The notes: generated from the sequence alone by a model not told the origin. A stretch of 64,000 nucleotides of DNA from an uncultured Candidatus Saccharibacteria bacterium (GCA_937858705.1 CALLZM010000006.1:223648-287647); one strand, 5' to 3'; counted from the first letter of the stretch, positions 53,724 to 63,051 are shown. A program made the numbers and translations.

Positions 53724-54196
53724 GAATTATTGGTATAGATCCAGGCACTGGCATACTTGGTTTTGGTGTTATCGATGCCGAAGGTGGCAAAACTACGCTT
53801 GTAACGGCTGGTGTTATCACCACCCCTGCTCATACTCCCCTGCCAGAACGGCTCGAGGAAATATTTAATGGCCTCGAAGAAATAGTTGCCGAAACCAACC
53901 CAAGTATCATGGCTATTGAAAAACTGTTTTTTGCGCAAAATGTGACGACGGCCATGAGTGTCTCGCATGCCAGAGGTGTGGCGATGTTGGTGGGACAACG
54001 AGCTAAATTACAGATAGAGGAATATACACCCTTGCAGATAAAACAAACCATGACGGGTTATGGTAGGGCAACCAAGAAACAAATGCAAGAAATGGTTCGG
54101 TTACAGCTCAATCTTAAAGAGGTGCCGAAACCAGACGATTGCGCCGATGCCCTAGCAGCTGCTATTATGTGCAGCTTCATGCTGAAGGTACCGTAG
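53720..54196 (+). CDS. ruvC: Crossover junction endodeoxyribonuclease RuvC
   Basis: 158 residues from ATG 53720, ATGA overlap with the preceding stop. MRIIGIDPGTGILGFGVID places catalytic Asp7; MAIEKLFFAQN has the catalytic Glu, and KPDDCADALAAAIMC the last acidic pair. RuvC cuts Holliday junctions bound by RuvAB. Co-translation with a surface protein gene is unusual. Confidence 0.95.
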   Translation: MRIIGIDPGTGILGFGVIDAEGGKTTLVTAGVITTPAHTPLPERLEEIFNGLEEIVAETNPSIMAIEKLFFAQNVTTAMSVSHARGVAMLVGQRAKLQIEEYTPLQIKQTMTGYGRATKKQMQEMVRLQLNLKEVPKPDDCADALAAAIMCSFMLKVP

Positions 54197-54218
54197 CAGA
54201 AATGCTATAATAGAGCGT

Positions 54219-56498
54219 ATGAAGCAAGTCCGAAAAGGCAAGTATACGAAACCAGTGTCTAAAACGAAACAGGCAAAAAGCGCTGTAAAAAGGCGATTTG
54301 CTTGGTTTCGTAAGCTCTCATGGCCGAAAAAGATACTTGTGTTGGCAACGCCGGTGCTCCTTTTTCTCATCATCGTCCCAATCATCACTTACTTATACTT
54401 TGCCAACGATATTTCCAACCAAGAGCGGCTGATGAACCGCAACAACACAGGTATCGTTATGTCTGACAAAAATGGCAAGGTATTTTATAGTGTTGGGCGG
54501 TCGGAGCATCGTACCATGGTGCCGCTAAACGATATGCCGGAGCATCTCAAGCACGCTCTAATTGCCAGTGAAGACAAAGATTTTTATAATCACGGCGGCT
54601 TTAGCATTCTCAGTATCTTCAGGGCGGCTTTTACGAGAGTGGGTGGCGGCTCAACTATTACTCAGCAGCTGGCAAAAAATATGATTTTAAGCGATCAGCG
54701 CAGCTATATACGAAAATATCAAGAACTATTCGTCGCGATTGCTATAGAGCAGCAATACACGAAAGATCAGATACTAGAGATGTATCTCAACTCGGTGTTT
54801 TTTGGTGAGAATGCTTTTGGCATCGAAGAAGCGGCACAGCTGTATTTTAACAAAAAACCGCAAGATCTTACTTTGGCGGAAAGTGCACTGCTGATAGGCC
54901 TTCTGCCTGCACCAAATGCTTACTCGCCTATTAGCGGCAATAAAGAATATGCCTTCGAGCGGCAAGAAATTGTACTCGGTCGAATGGTAAAAAATGGCTT
55001 TATCACCGAAGACGAGAAGGCGGTGGCCATAAAAGAGGAGTTGAAGTTTGCTAAGTCTGCGAATACGCAGTCTGTCGCGCCGCATTTTGTCGAAATGGTG
55101 TTAAAGCAGTTGGAAGATTCGTACGGCTATGAGCAGGTAATGCGCTCTGGCTATCAAGTGAAAACGACGCTCGACCTCGATTTGCAGAAAAACCTGAACC
55201 AGCAAGTTCGTGACCAACTTCCATACATTGCCAGCCAGGGCGGCTCGAACGCGAGCGCAGTTGCTATAGACCCAAAAACCGGAGAAATTCGAGCCCTTGT
55301 GGGCAGCGTTGATTATACAAATAAAGACTGGGGTATGGTAAATATGGCAACGACTGCTCGCCAACCAGGCTCTACTTTTAAGACTATTTACTACGCAGCT
55401 GCACTGGCGAATGGTACCGTTACGCCGGCAACAGTATTGCAAGATAAGCCGATCAATCTCAATGGCTGGCAGCCGCAAAATGCCGATAGACGATTTCGTG
55501 GGCCGGTGACGCTGCGAAATGCAATTAGCCAATCGCTCAATATCCCAAGCATTGAAGTCATGCAAGAATACGGCGTTGACCGTTCTATCCAGGCGGCGAA
55601 AAGCTTTGGCATCACCACTCTTAGCGATGCCGAAAAGCATGGGCTGTCGCTTGCGATTGGCTCGGCTGAAGTGCCACTCGTAGAGATGACAAATGCTTAT
55701 GCAGCGCTGGCAAATGAAGGCCAGAATTATTCTACGAGTATAGTCAGTGAAATAAAGGATAAGTTTGGAGCATCTATCTATAAGGCTTCAAAACAGGCTA
55801 AGCGAGCTATCAATCAAGCAGGCGCATTTTTGATATCAAATATTTTATCGGATAATTCTGCCAGAGCGCCGGTATTCGGCTCGAGCCTCACTGTTACAGG
55901 GCATACGGCGGCGGTAAAAACCGGAACAACCGATGATAATAAAGATGCATGGACGATTGGCTATACGCCCAGCCTAGCCGTCGGTGTATGGGTGGGTAAC
56001 AATAATAACAGCGCAATGCTGAATGGTGGATCGGGCATGGCGGGCCCAATTTGGCGCTCATTCATGCAATATGCGCTGCAAGGCAAGCAAAATGAGTCGT
56101 TTAAGGCACCAGATACGGTGGTACGAAAAGCAACTTGCTATAGCAACCACGGTATTGCCACCAACTCGATCACCAACGGTACCTACCAAGAATATTACTT
56201 ATCGACAGCGCTTCCTACGGCAACCTGTACTCCCGAAGAGCCGAGCATAAAAGTGTGCGACCTCGATGCGAAAAAAGTCGTTGAAATCAAAGAAAGAGAT
56301 TTCAATAGCAAAAAACACTCGAAAAACCTCGATGATTGTAAAGATAAAACGATAGCTGTGTGCGAAATAGTGAGCGGAACGGTTATCGATATTAAAGAGT
56401 CGGCGTTTGACAGCACACTCCACAGTCGAGATACCGCAAATTGTCGACCACCAGATACTGATGATGAAGATAGTCCCGATCAAGCTCCGTTCAATTAA
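54219..56498 (+). CDS. Class A penicillin-binding protein
   Basis: 759 residues. One helix (~45-70), a GT51 transglycosylase domain (IASEDKDFYNHGGFS with catalytic Glu; GGGSTITQQLAKNMIL; QILEMYLNSVFFG), and a transpeptidase domain with the motifs STFK, SLN and KTGT. It polymerises and crosslinks peptidoglycan. The C-terminal ~100 residues carry cysteine-containing repeats (KVCDLDAKKVVEI, AVCEIVSGTVIDI). TATAAT (54206-54211) ends 7 nt before the ATG. Confidence 0.95.
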   Translation: MKQVRKGKYTKPVSKTKQAKSAVKRRFAWFRKLSWPKKILVLATPVLLFLIIVPIITYLYFANDISNQERLMNRNNTGIVMSDKNGKVFYSVGRSEHRTMVPLNDMPEHLKHALIASEDKDFYNHGGFSILSIFRAAFTRVGGGSTITQQLAKNMILSDQRSYIRKYQELFVAIAIEQQYTKDQILEMYLNSVFFGENAFGIEEAAQLYFNKKPQDLTLAESALLIGLLPAPNAYSPISGNKEYAFERQEIVLGRMVKNGFITEDEKAVAIKEELKFAKSANTQSVAPHFVEMVLKQLEDSYGYEQVMRSGYQVKTTLDLDLQKNLNQQVRDQLPYIASQGGSNASAVAIDPKTGEIRALVGSVDYTNKDWGMVNMATTARQPGSTFKTIYYAAALANGTVTPATVLQDKPINLNGWQPQNADRRFRGPVTLRNAISQSLNIPSIEVMQEYGVDRSIQAAKSFGITTLSDAEKHGLSLAIGSAEVPLVEMTNAYAALANEGQNYSTSIVSEIKDKFGASIYKASKQAKRAINQAGAFLISNILSDNSARAPVFGSSLTVTGHTAAVKTGTTDDNKDAWTIGYTPSLAVGVWVGNNNNSAMLNGGSGMAGPIWRSFMQYALQGKQNESFKAPDTVVRKATCYSNHGIATNSITNGTYQEYYLSTALPTATCTPEEPSIKVCDLDAKKVVEIKERDFNSKKHSKNLDDCKDKTIAVCEIVSGTVIDIKESAFDSTLHSRDTANCRPPDTDDEDSPDQAPFN

Positions 56499-56545
56499 GC
56501 GTCTTTCCTTACATTGACAATTCGCCAGGGGTAGGGATATGCTTG

Positions 56546-57103
56546 ATGTATGGTCAAAAAGCTTATGGTTTTACCATTGTCGAACTACTCATTGTTATTG
56601 TAGTTATTGCTATCTTGGCTACTATTTCTGTGGTTGCCTACAATGGCATACAGCAACGGTCCAATAACACGACCATCATCAATGCAGCAAGCCAAACCTT
56701 GAAGGCTGTTCAAATGTACATAGCTCAAGAAGGGAGGTATCCAGCTACTAATGCATATATCTGTGTTACTACGGGGTCTGGCTGTGTACAGCTGAATGGA
56801 ACTGATCCCTCCGCGACGAACACCTCATTTGATACCAACATGGCAGCTATAGGCAGTCTTCCTCGTAGTGTATCGAATTCAGGTACTCGTGGTAATGGTA
56901 TTCTGTACCACCATATTCCCGATCGCCAGTTTAACGGTCAGCCACGGCCTGCTATTCTTTACTATTTCCTGAAGGGCAGGGTCGACTGTGGGCTGCCGGG
57001 TGTTATGTCGGGTTGGGGCTCGGTGGATCAGCCCGCAACGCCATCAACAACTGGTCGTTCGGCTTATGATTCTACTTATGACTGGGTGTCTATCCCTAAT
57101 TAG
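56546..57103 (+). CDS. Type IV prepilin-like protein
   Basis: 185 residues; ATG 56546 with GTAGGG upstream (TTG 56543 is an alternative). The leader MYGQKAYG is cut before FTIVELLIVIVVIAILATISVVAY, the standard N-methylated pilin helix with Glu5. The C-terminal head has two cysteine pairs (ICVTTGSGC, DCGLP) and may close a D-loop. It belongs to the pseudopilin/pilin group used for twitching or host contact; a second pilin lies at 61438. Confidence 0.88.
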   Translation: MYGQKAYGFTIVELLIVIVVIAILATISVVAYNGIQQRSNNTTIINAASQTLKAVQMYIAQEGRYPATNAYICVTTGSGCVQLNGTDPSATNTSFDTNMAAIGSLPRSVSNSGTRGNGILYHHIPDRQFNGQPRPAILYYFLKGRVDCGLPGVMSGWGSVDQPATPSTTGRSAYDSTYDWVSIPN

Positions 57104-57151
57104 CCTACCCGTCATTCGTCTATGCTTCTTTTCTAGGGTATACTAAGAAGT

Positions 57152-57727
57152 ATGATAGCGCATGTAATTGGAGTTGTTGTTGAGAAATTTAATGGTTCGT
57201 TGATTGTCGATGTGCACGGTGTGGGCTATGAAATCGCGGTTGCTACGGGGGATTATGACAAAGTTGCGTTAGACCAAGAGGCGAAATTCTACACGCACCA
57301 CCACATTCGCGAGCAATCGCAGGAGCTGTTTGGTTTTTCTAGCTTGGCCGCGAAAAAATTGTTTGAGATGTTGATTACCGTGCAAGGGGTTGGGCCAAAA
57401 GCGGCACTGTCCATCCTCAGCTTGGGCGATGCTGAAGCTGTGCGAAACGCTATTGCTAATTCTGATAGCGCCTTCGTGCAAAAAGCCTCAGGTGTTGGCA
57501 AAAAAACAGCAGAGCGCGTAGTGGTCGACCTTTCTGATAAAGTTGGTTCGCCGACGCACTATGGCCGCAAAGACGAGCCAGTCCAGACCGAGCTCAACAC
57601 CTCCGACGAAGCCCTTGAAGCGCTGATGGCACTTGGTTACACCCTCGCCGATGCCACTAAGGCCCTTGAAGGCATTGACCCAGCACTCCCAACTGGCAGG
57701 CGTGTGACGGAGGCATTGAAGAGATAG
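57152..57727 (+). CDS. ruvA: Holliday junction helicase subunit RuvA
   Basis: 191 residues. MIAHVIGVVVEKFNGSLIVDVHGVGYEI is domain I; MLITVQGVGPKAALSILS and ASGVGKKTAERVVVDL are the two helix-hairpin-helix DNA-binding motifs; the last 50 residues (EALEALMALGYTLADATKAL) bind RuvB. TATACT ends 7 nt before the ATG. Confidence 0.95.
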   Translation: MIAHVIGVVVEKFNGSLIVDVHGVGYEIAVATGDYDKVALDQEAKFYTHHHIREQSQELFGFSSLAAKKLFEMLITVQGVGPKAALSILSLGDAEAVRNAIANSDSAFVQKASGVGKKTAERVVVDLSDKVGSPTHYGRKDEPVQTELNTSDEALEALMALGYTLADATKALEGIDPALPTGRRVTEALKR

Positions 57728-57738
57728 CCATGAAAAAA

Positions 57739-57752
57739 GTACATATATGTAC
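57739..57752. promoter_or_regulatory. 14-bp palindrome downstream of ruvA
   Basis: GTACATATATGTAC, perfectly self-complementary, 12 bp after the ruvA stop. It could be an operator or a chance palindrome; no partner copy was found. The remaining gap to 57869 shows no gene. Confidence 0.35.
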
Positions 57753-57869
57753 CGAGCATCGGTTAATTGAAAAATAAAATATAGCCAAGTTGCATAGGAG
57801 CCCCCTGTTTTTTCGGTGACTCTACTGTCAAAAGATATTCTCATCGTTGTTTGTCGGTGTAATTTCCCC

Positions 57870-57900
57870 TTGACATCCCCGCTAGGAGGGGGGGTATACT
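57870..57900 (+). promoter_or_regulatory. Promoter of the collagen-like operon, 7-G tract in the spacer
   Basis: TTGACA (57870-57875), a 19-nt spacer ending in seven G (57888-57894), TATACT (57895-57900). Loss of two G would give 17 nt. It is the second poly-G promoter in the window and also drives a surface protein. Confidence 0.7.
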
Positions 57901-57939
57901 CGACTCATAACCATTAACGCGATACAACCGTATCCGATT

Positions 57940-57969
57940 ATGGATATATGCCGTCAGGCATATATCCAT
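57940..57969 (+). other. Perfect 13-bp hairpin in the 5' leader of the collagen-like operon
   Basis: ATGGATATATGCC-GTCA-GGCATATATCCAT. With no T run after it, it is not a terminator; it may stabilise the leader or serve as a protein-binding site. Confidence 0.75.
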
Positions 57970-57993
57970 GGCAACGAAGGAGAGTATACCAAC

Positions 57994-58056
57994 ATGACCA
58001 GCCAGCCGATAGCACGCATTACCTACATATCGAACGGAGTCTCTCGCCATGCCTAG
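57994..58056 (+). CDS. 20-codon leader peptide overlapping the collagen-like gene
   Basis: ATG 57994 is preceded by AAGGAGA (57976-57982), a stronger ribosome site than the GGAG in front of the next gene. The peptide MTSQPIARITYISNGVSRHA ends at TAG 58054-58056, inside the start region of the next gene (ATG 58049), so ribosomes finishing it can re-initiate there. Confidence 0.5.
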   Translation: MTSQPIARITYISNGVSRHA

Positions 58057-59431
58057 ACTACCCCACCCCGGAAAAGACCAAGGCCAATGGGGACAAATCC
58101 TCAACGACTATCTCTCCCAAGTTCACAAACCAGACGGAACACTCAAAGACAACTCTGTCACCGCCAGCATCATCGCCCCCAACACCATCACCACCGCCAA
58201 TCTCTCCCAAGACCTCAAAGACAAGGTTGATGCAGTTGCCGGTCAACAAGGAGCCACAGGCCCAATCGGAGCCACTGGTCCCCAAGGACCTTCAGGCACT
58301 CCTGGAGCCAGCGGAACCCCAGGTACCCCTGGAGCCTCCGGTGTCCCAGGAACTCCTGGAACTCCCGGCTCTCAAGGTGCCACCGGCGCCTCAGGCACAC
58401 CCGGCACACCTGGCACTCCCGGAACAAACGGTGCCATCGGAGCAACAGGTCCTCAAGGCCCCTCTGGTCTCGCCGGAGCCACTGGTGTTCAAGGCGCCAC
58501 AGGAGCCAGCGGAACCCCAGGTACTGCTGGAGCTTCAGGAACACCCGGAGCCTCCGGAACCCCAGGCACCAACGGCTCTCATGGAGCCACCGGAGCAACC
58601 GGCCCCGCTGGCCAAGACGGTCAAGACGGCGCAGGCATAGAAATTGCCGGCTCTGTCGCTACCTACGCCAATCTCCCATCCTCCCTCAATGCTTCCAATG
58701 CTGGTGAAGGCTATCTTGTTGAATCTGATGGTAAACTCTACATCTGGAGCGGTACTAGCTTCCCAACCAATGGTAATGGCGTAGAATTCCGTGGACCACA
58801 GGGTGCTACTGGACCGAATGGTGCAACTGGTCCAGCAGGAACAAATGGAGCGAGTGGGACGCCGGGTGTGCAAGGGGCTACGGGGGCACAAGGTATCCAA
58901 GGAACTCCTGGGGCAACGGGAGCGACAGGAGCGAGTGGAAGCCCGGGCGCAACAACTATCGCGGGCATAAGTGGGCTACAGGGAACGCTTGATGGGAAGG
59001 TGACAACAAGCGTTACCATGTCAACCGTCCCGGTCAATCCTCAATTTAGCCGCAACATCACCTACGCGCTAGCCACCGACAACCCCGATATCGCCAAAAT
59101 TGCCATCAACGGCATCGATAAATACTGGCACAACGAATGGGGTGCGATTCGCGGTACTTCGCCGTATAGTTGGGGCGACGCGCTGGTACGGGCGATTCGC
59201 AGCAATGGTGACGGCATTACAAATGGCGAAGCATTCCAGCTGTCTGACCGTCGGTCGGGCGCGCCTGCCTCGCCGGGCAATGTCATGTGGGGTGTGCGCT
59301 GGACGGATGGCCGCATGGTGCAGGGCGGTCAGCCGGTCGGTGCGGTCTATTGGCTGGAGCATGATCAAGACGAATCGACGATTCCGGCGACCCTACCCGC
59401 CGGTACACTCATCGTTAGGAAGGCAAGCTAA
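58049..59431 (+). CDS. Collagen-like surface protein
   Basis: 460 residues. The N-terminus MPRLPHPGKDQGQWGQILND resembles the attachment module of TM7 and phage tail proteins. Two blocks of Gly-X-Y triplets follow (~70-195 and ~245-310), with many G-A-T-G-P and G-T-P-G units, separated by a ~45-residue globular insert (ATYANLPSSLNASNAGEGYLVESDG). A ~145-residue C-terminal domain follows. No signal peptide is visible. Such proteins form trimeric triple-helical fibres on surfaces. The two triplet blocks use different synonymous codons. Confidence 0.88.
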   Translation: MPRLPHPGKDQGQWGQILNDYLSQVHKPDGTLKDNSVTASIIAPNTITTANLSQDLKDKVDAVAGQQGATGPIGATGPQGPSGTPGASGTPGTPGASGVPGTPGTPGSQGATGASGTPGTPGTPGTNGAIGATGPQGPSGLAGATGVQGATGASGTPGTAGASGTPGASGTPGTNGSHGATGATGPAGQDGQDGAGIEIAGSVATYANLPSSLNASNAGEGYLVESDGKLYIWSGTSFPTNGNGVEFRGPQGATGPNGATGPAGTNGASGTPGVQGATGAQGIQGTPGATGATGASGSPGATTIAGISGLQGTLDGKVTTSVTMSTVPVNPQFSRNITYALATDNPDIAKIAINGIDKYWHNEWGAIRGTSPYSWGDALVRAIRSNGDGITNGEAFQLSDRRSGAPASPGNVMWGVRWTDGRMVQGGQPVGAVYWLEHDQDESTIPATLPAGTLIVRKAS

Positions 59432-60312
59432 TGGCCACGCTCTTTGAGTGGGACGGTGGCGCGCTCCCTGCGATTACTGGTACGGCGCCAAGTATTATCA
59501 ATGCACATACGATGGAGTTCGCGGCTGGCTCAGCACTGAACTATGCCTCGTGGGCCATGAGTGCCGACCGCTTTACTCTGCGTTACTATGTGACGATTCC
59601 GTCGTCGTGGACATCGGCTTCATGGACGATAAGTGGCATCCGCACGCCGAGTAATGAGAATGCTCGTATCAACCTTGCCGGGTCGGGCTCGCCCGGCCAG
59701 TTCCGCTGGCTTCGAGTTGGCGGTACGCAGTTTGCCCAGACACCAAACAACACCGTTGCGCTGAATAGCACCTACCGCGTAGAAGTACAAATCGACCGGG
59801 TGACCCAGACCTATCGAGCGGCTATTTTTGAATTACTGTCAACGACCCCGATATACGATTCGACCCTGCTGACGGGTATTGACACTGGTACGGCCACCTT
59901 TACCGAGATACGCCTTGGTATCGCGTCTGCTGGTGTGAGTGTCGGGACGCTGCGGATTGGCCCACACGCTAGTGATGGTTCTGGCGGAGGCTCGCCTCTA
60001 GAGGACCACATCGCGCTATGGAATGGTGCAGCTGCAACGCCGGCCATGATTGTTGGATATTGGAACGGCTCATCGGTCGCACCAGTCATTACCAATCGCA
60101 GCGAGATATGGGTATGGGAATACAATTGGAGCACCAATCAATGGACAACCCCACCCGCCACGCGGCCGTGGGTAGAAGTGGTTCGCGTATTAGCCTCTGG
60201 CCCAACAGCGCCGCCAAATGGGCTGCATCCTGACTGGATGGGTGATAGCCCTGAGGACTGGGCCGACGGTAAAGCAATCGTTCACTACCTGGCGATGGAG
60301 GTGGAGCCATAA
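59431..60312 (+). CDS. Lectin-like beta-sandwich protein
   Basis: 293 residues; TAATG overlap with the collagen-like gene. Residues ~1-190 are a concanavalin-like beta-sandwich with RINLAGSGSPGQFRWLRVGG and YRVEVQIDRVTQTYRAAIFE; a second domain (~200-293) is Trp-rich. The first domain is related to the C-terminal domain of the pilin at 61438. Likely part of a surface fibre or adhesin complex with its operon partners. Confidence 0.7.
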   Translation: MATLFEWDGGALPAITGTAPSIINAHTMEFAAGSALNYASWAMSADRFTLRYYVTIPSSWTSASWTISGIRTPSNENARINLAGSGSPGQFRWLRVGGTQFAQTPNNTVALNSTYRVEVQIDRVTQTYRAAIFELLSTTPIYDSTLLTGIDTGTATFTEIRLGIASAGVSVGTLRIGPHASDGSGGGSPLEDHIALWNGAAATPAMIVGYWNGSSVAPVITNRSEIWVWEYNWSTNQWTTPPATRPWVEVVRVLASGPTAPPNGLHPDWMGDSPEDWADGKAIVHYLAMEVEP

Positions 60313-61433
60313 TGCCGGAATCCGATGTCGCCTATACCTGGATTGATGGCGCATATCGCGCACCAGGGCATCAGTCGCTCGGTGGCGGCACGGGTAGCAT
60401 GCAGTCGCCGCCCGGGTTGCCGGCTGCCGGCCAGGGATTTGTACTCGGTATGTATGTCTCGAGCATTAGTAATCTGACCGCGCTTGAATCGACGCTTGGC
60501 CGACAATTCGACGGCATGATTCGTTATCGCGATAGTAATATGTGGACCAGCTGGCCAATAGCCGACGAGACGCCGCTTGTCAATCGCGGCGGCGTGTTTC
60601 GCTATGCGTTTAGCACCAGGGTTTTTGGCTACAACCAATACACGCAACATCCCCAGATGCCGCCACTCGGCTGGGACTATACCAACCCAGCTGACAGTAA
60701 CCGCTATGTCGGGTTCAAATACGCACAGTACCTGAATGGCTCGATGGACCCGCTGCTCGACAAAGTATTCTCGAGCCTGAAAACCATGGCCGAGACCTAC
60801 GGCACGACCTTTATCTTCGACATGGGTGTTGAGATGGACGACAACCCCTATGTACTGGAGGGTTTTTCGCACGGAATTATCACCTACAACAATGCGCAAC
60901 CCTACAGTAATCCGACCATGCCGGACCCGCAGGAGTATGTCAACTATGCGCGCTACATCGTGGACTATGGCAAAACATTCAATATCCCAAATATCCTCTG
61001 GGGATTTTGCCCGGCGGGTTGGACACTGTCACGCAACGCCACGCGGCTGGGGCATATGTACCCGGGCGACAACTGGGTCGATGTGATTATGTGGGATCCA
61101 TATAACAACTCCGGTAGCAACTGGCGGTCATTTACACAAATCGTTAGCCCGATGTACAGCGCCATCGATGGCGGACTGTTCGGTGCGGGTGCGGTCAACA
61201 AGCCGCGGCTGCTGGGTGAATTCGGTGCGCTGACCGGCGACTCTCGCCGCGCTGCCTGGATATCGAGTATCGCTACCGAAGCACAGGCACTGCCGAAACT
61301 ACGCGGCGCGCTGTGGTTCTCATCGGGCACTTGGGGTGCAATTCACGGCAGCGACGGCACGGAAGCCGAACGGACGGCGCTACGCAACCTGATGAATCAT
61401 CCGTATCTCAATGATTGGAAGGCGGCACCGTAG
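60312..61433 (+). CDS. Glycoside hydrolase-like protein, GH26-type fold
   Basis: 373 residues, starting one base inside the previous stop codon. FIFDMGVEMDDN occupies the position of the HEMN acid/base segment, ILWGFCPAGW the WxWxP strand, MYPGDNWVDVIMWDPYN the YPGDxYVD strand and RLLGEFGAL the nucleophile Glu strand of GH26 beta-mannanases. The acid/base Glu is present. It could cut mannan- or xylan-like glycans on host or matrix. No signal peptide is visible, which fits a fibre-associated rather than secreted protein. Confidence 0.65.
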   Translation: MPESDVAYTWIDGAYRAPGHQSLGGGTGSMQSPPGLPAAGQGFVLGMYVSSISNLTALESTLGRQFDGMIRYRDSNMWTSWPIADETPLVNRGGVFRYAFSTRVFGYNQYTQHPQMPPLGWDYTNPADSNRYVGFKYAQYLNGSMDPLLDKVFSSLKTMAETYGTTFIFDMGVEMDDNPYVLEGFSHGIITYNNAQPYSNPTMPDPQEYVNYARYIVDYGKTFNIPNILWGFCPAGWTLSRNATRLGHMYPGDNWVDVIMWDPYNNSGSNWRSFTQIVSPMYSAIDGGLFGAGAVNKPRLLGEFGALTGDSRRAAWISSIATEAQALPKLRGALWFSSGTWGAIHGSDGTEAERTALRNLMNHPYLNDWKAAP

Positions 61434-61437
61434 TACG

Positions 61438-62421
61438 ATGCAACGAATGAGTCTAAACACCGAGAAATCACAGGGGTTTACTATCGTCGAACTGCTCATT
61501 GTTATCGTTGTTGTGGCTATTCTTGCGGCAATTAGCATTGTTAGCTACCAGGGTATCACGCAGCGGGCGGCAGTGGCATCGATGCAGTCGGATTTGCGCG
61601 GAGCGGCAACAGCGCTCGAGATGCACTATGCGGGGACGGGTGAATATCCGGCGAATCTTGCGGCGATGGATGCAACGGTTGAGGCAAGCCAGAAGAATAC
61701 TTTTTCTTATGGGGTGAGTGATGGCGGGTATTGCCTCTCAGTGAGCAGTAGCGCAACGACGGAGAAGCTTAAGTACAGTAATACAAACCAACAGATAGCA
61801 TCTGGTGACTGCCAGACCGCGACGCTCGTCGAGTGGGATACTGGAACGCCATCGACTGCTGGTGCGACAACGACGGGTACGGTGACGGTGACGAATCAGG
61901 GTGCGTATGCGCTGGCGTCGTTTTCGCAAAACGCCGTGGCCGACTACATGGCTTTCACTATTGACGACACACCGCAATTTACCGCTCGCATGTATCTGCA
62001 TGCGCCATCATCGTGGGCGGCATCGTCGGTGTCGATGTTTCGTAGTTATAGCGTCGGCGGTAGCCCCACGACGCGTGTCAACCTCGCTGGTTCGGGCAAT
62101 CCTGGGCAGCTTCGCTGGCTGCGGTCGAGTAATGTGCAAGTGGCGGCAGCTTCAAACAATGCCATGATGCTCGGTTCGGTGTATCGGGTCGAGATACAGG
62201 TCGATACGGTTGGCGGCAGGCTGCGCGGCGCACTCTTTGCCCTAGGGTCAGATTCGCCGATGTACGACAGTGGGTGGATAACGGGAGATGTCGGCGGTGT
62301 CGGCAAGCAGCTTCGATTTGGTAAGATAGACGCCACTGCCGGCATGCCCAGCCTCAGTATTAGCCGCGTAAAAGTCGTCGGTTCAATTGACAGCTGGGTT
62401 GGCCGGCATAGCTCGGACTAG
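61438..62421 (+). CDS. Type IV pilin fused to a lectin-like domain
   Basis: About 327 residues; ATG 61438 (or 61447). Leader ends KSQG, then FTIVELLIVIVVVAILAAISIVSY, a type IV pilin helix. After a short pilin head (to ~135) comes a beta-sandwich with RVNLAGSGNPGQLRWLRSSN and YRVEIQVDTVGGRLRGALFAL, clearly related to the domain of the neighbouring protein at 59431. It would be exposed at pilus tips or along fibres as an adhesin. Confidence 0.85.
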   Translation: MQRMSLNTEKSQGFTIVELLIVIVVVAILAAISIVSYQGITQRAAVASMQSDLRGAATALEMHYAGTGEYPANLAAMDATVEASQKNTFSYGVSDGGYCLSVSSSATTEKLKYSNTNQQIASGDCQTATLVEWDTGTPSTAGATTTGTVTVTNQGAYALASFSQNAVADYMAFTIDDTPQFTARMYLHAPSSWAASSVSMFRSYSVGGSPTTRVNLAGSGNPGQLRWLRSSNVQVAAASNNAMMLGSVYRVEIQVDTVGGRLRGALFALGSDSPMYDSGWITGDVGGVGKQLRFGKIDATAGMPSLSISRVKVVGSIDSWVGRHSSD

Positions 62422-62424
62422 CCA

Positions 62425-63039
62425 TCACTCGTGTGCCATAAAGTCAACGATTGTCTCCTCATCATCCTCATCCATACTTGCGACAAACTCAATATACTTC
62501 CTCGGATTGTTGTCAAACAGCTCAAGAATAGCTCTCGGCTTCACCCAGTCAGCGTAGGCTTCGCCCGTATAGTAGCGCAAACTCGAAAACTCATACTCAC
62601 TCCAAATCTTTGGGTTGCGGTGGATATAGCGGGAGATATGGTGGAGGTACGGGTCATTGTCGATGCGTGAGGCGAGATACCGGCTCTGAAACACTGGTCC
62701 AACACGGGTGTATTTTTTGTTGAAATACATACTGTATACGGTAAACACGCGTTGCAACAGTGCGGATAAGGCTCGTTCATCTTCATGCTGGTAAAAGAGG
62801 AGGTGCACATGGTTTCGCATCAGACAGTAGGAGAGGAGGTCGATATCGCTTGCAAATGAACGGACAGGCTTTCGATTCGGCCGTTTACTCGCTTCGTATG
62901 AAAGGTAGCGTTTAAGGTAGCCCAGGAAAACACTAAAATCTTGCTCGTCAAAGAATATCGGCTGTTTATTCAATCCCCGTGAATATACATGATAGTAAGT
63001 ATCTGGTGCGTATTCTTTTCGACTATTCCGTGTCGGCAT
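62425..63039 (-). CDS. REP-associated tyrosine transposase (RAYT, Y1 family)
   Basis: 204 residues with the Y1/HUH signature: [16 protein letters not shown] at the start, [12 protein letters not shown] (HxH), and [22 protein letters not shown] with the catalytic Tyr. Such enzymes nick single-stranded DNA at REP hairpins. Two identical REP-like palindromes (63052-63072 and 63118-63140) lie just upstream, supporting the assignment to the RAYT group rather than IS200/IS605. Confidence 0.88.
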   Translation of the reverse strand: MPTRNSRKEYAPDTYYHVYSRGLNKQPIFFDEQDFSVFLGYLKRYLSYEASKRPNRKPVRSFASDIDLLSYCLMRNHVHLLFYQHEDERALSALLQRVFTVYSMYFNKKYTRVGPVFQSRYLASRIDNDPYLHHISRYIHRNPKIWSEYEFSSLRYYTGEAYADWVKPRAILELFDNNPRKYIEFVASMDEDDEETIVDFMAHE

Positions 63040-63051
63040 GTCTTCATTATA

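Noticed and set aside
58215..58598. Minus-strand frame rich in Leu/Arg/Trp and the repetitive plus-strand shadow frame at 57948-58640
   Set aside because: Both are off-frame readings of the collagen Gly-X-Y repeats.
58200..58620. Possible CRISPR-like or tandem DNA repeats
   Set aside because: The repetition follows codon triplets of the collagen-like protein; there are no conserved repeats with unique spacers.
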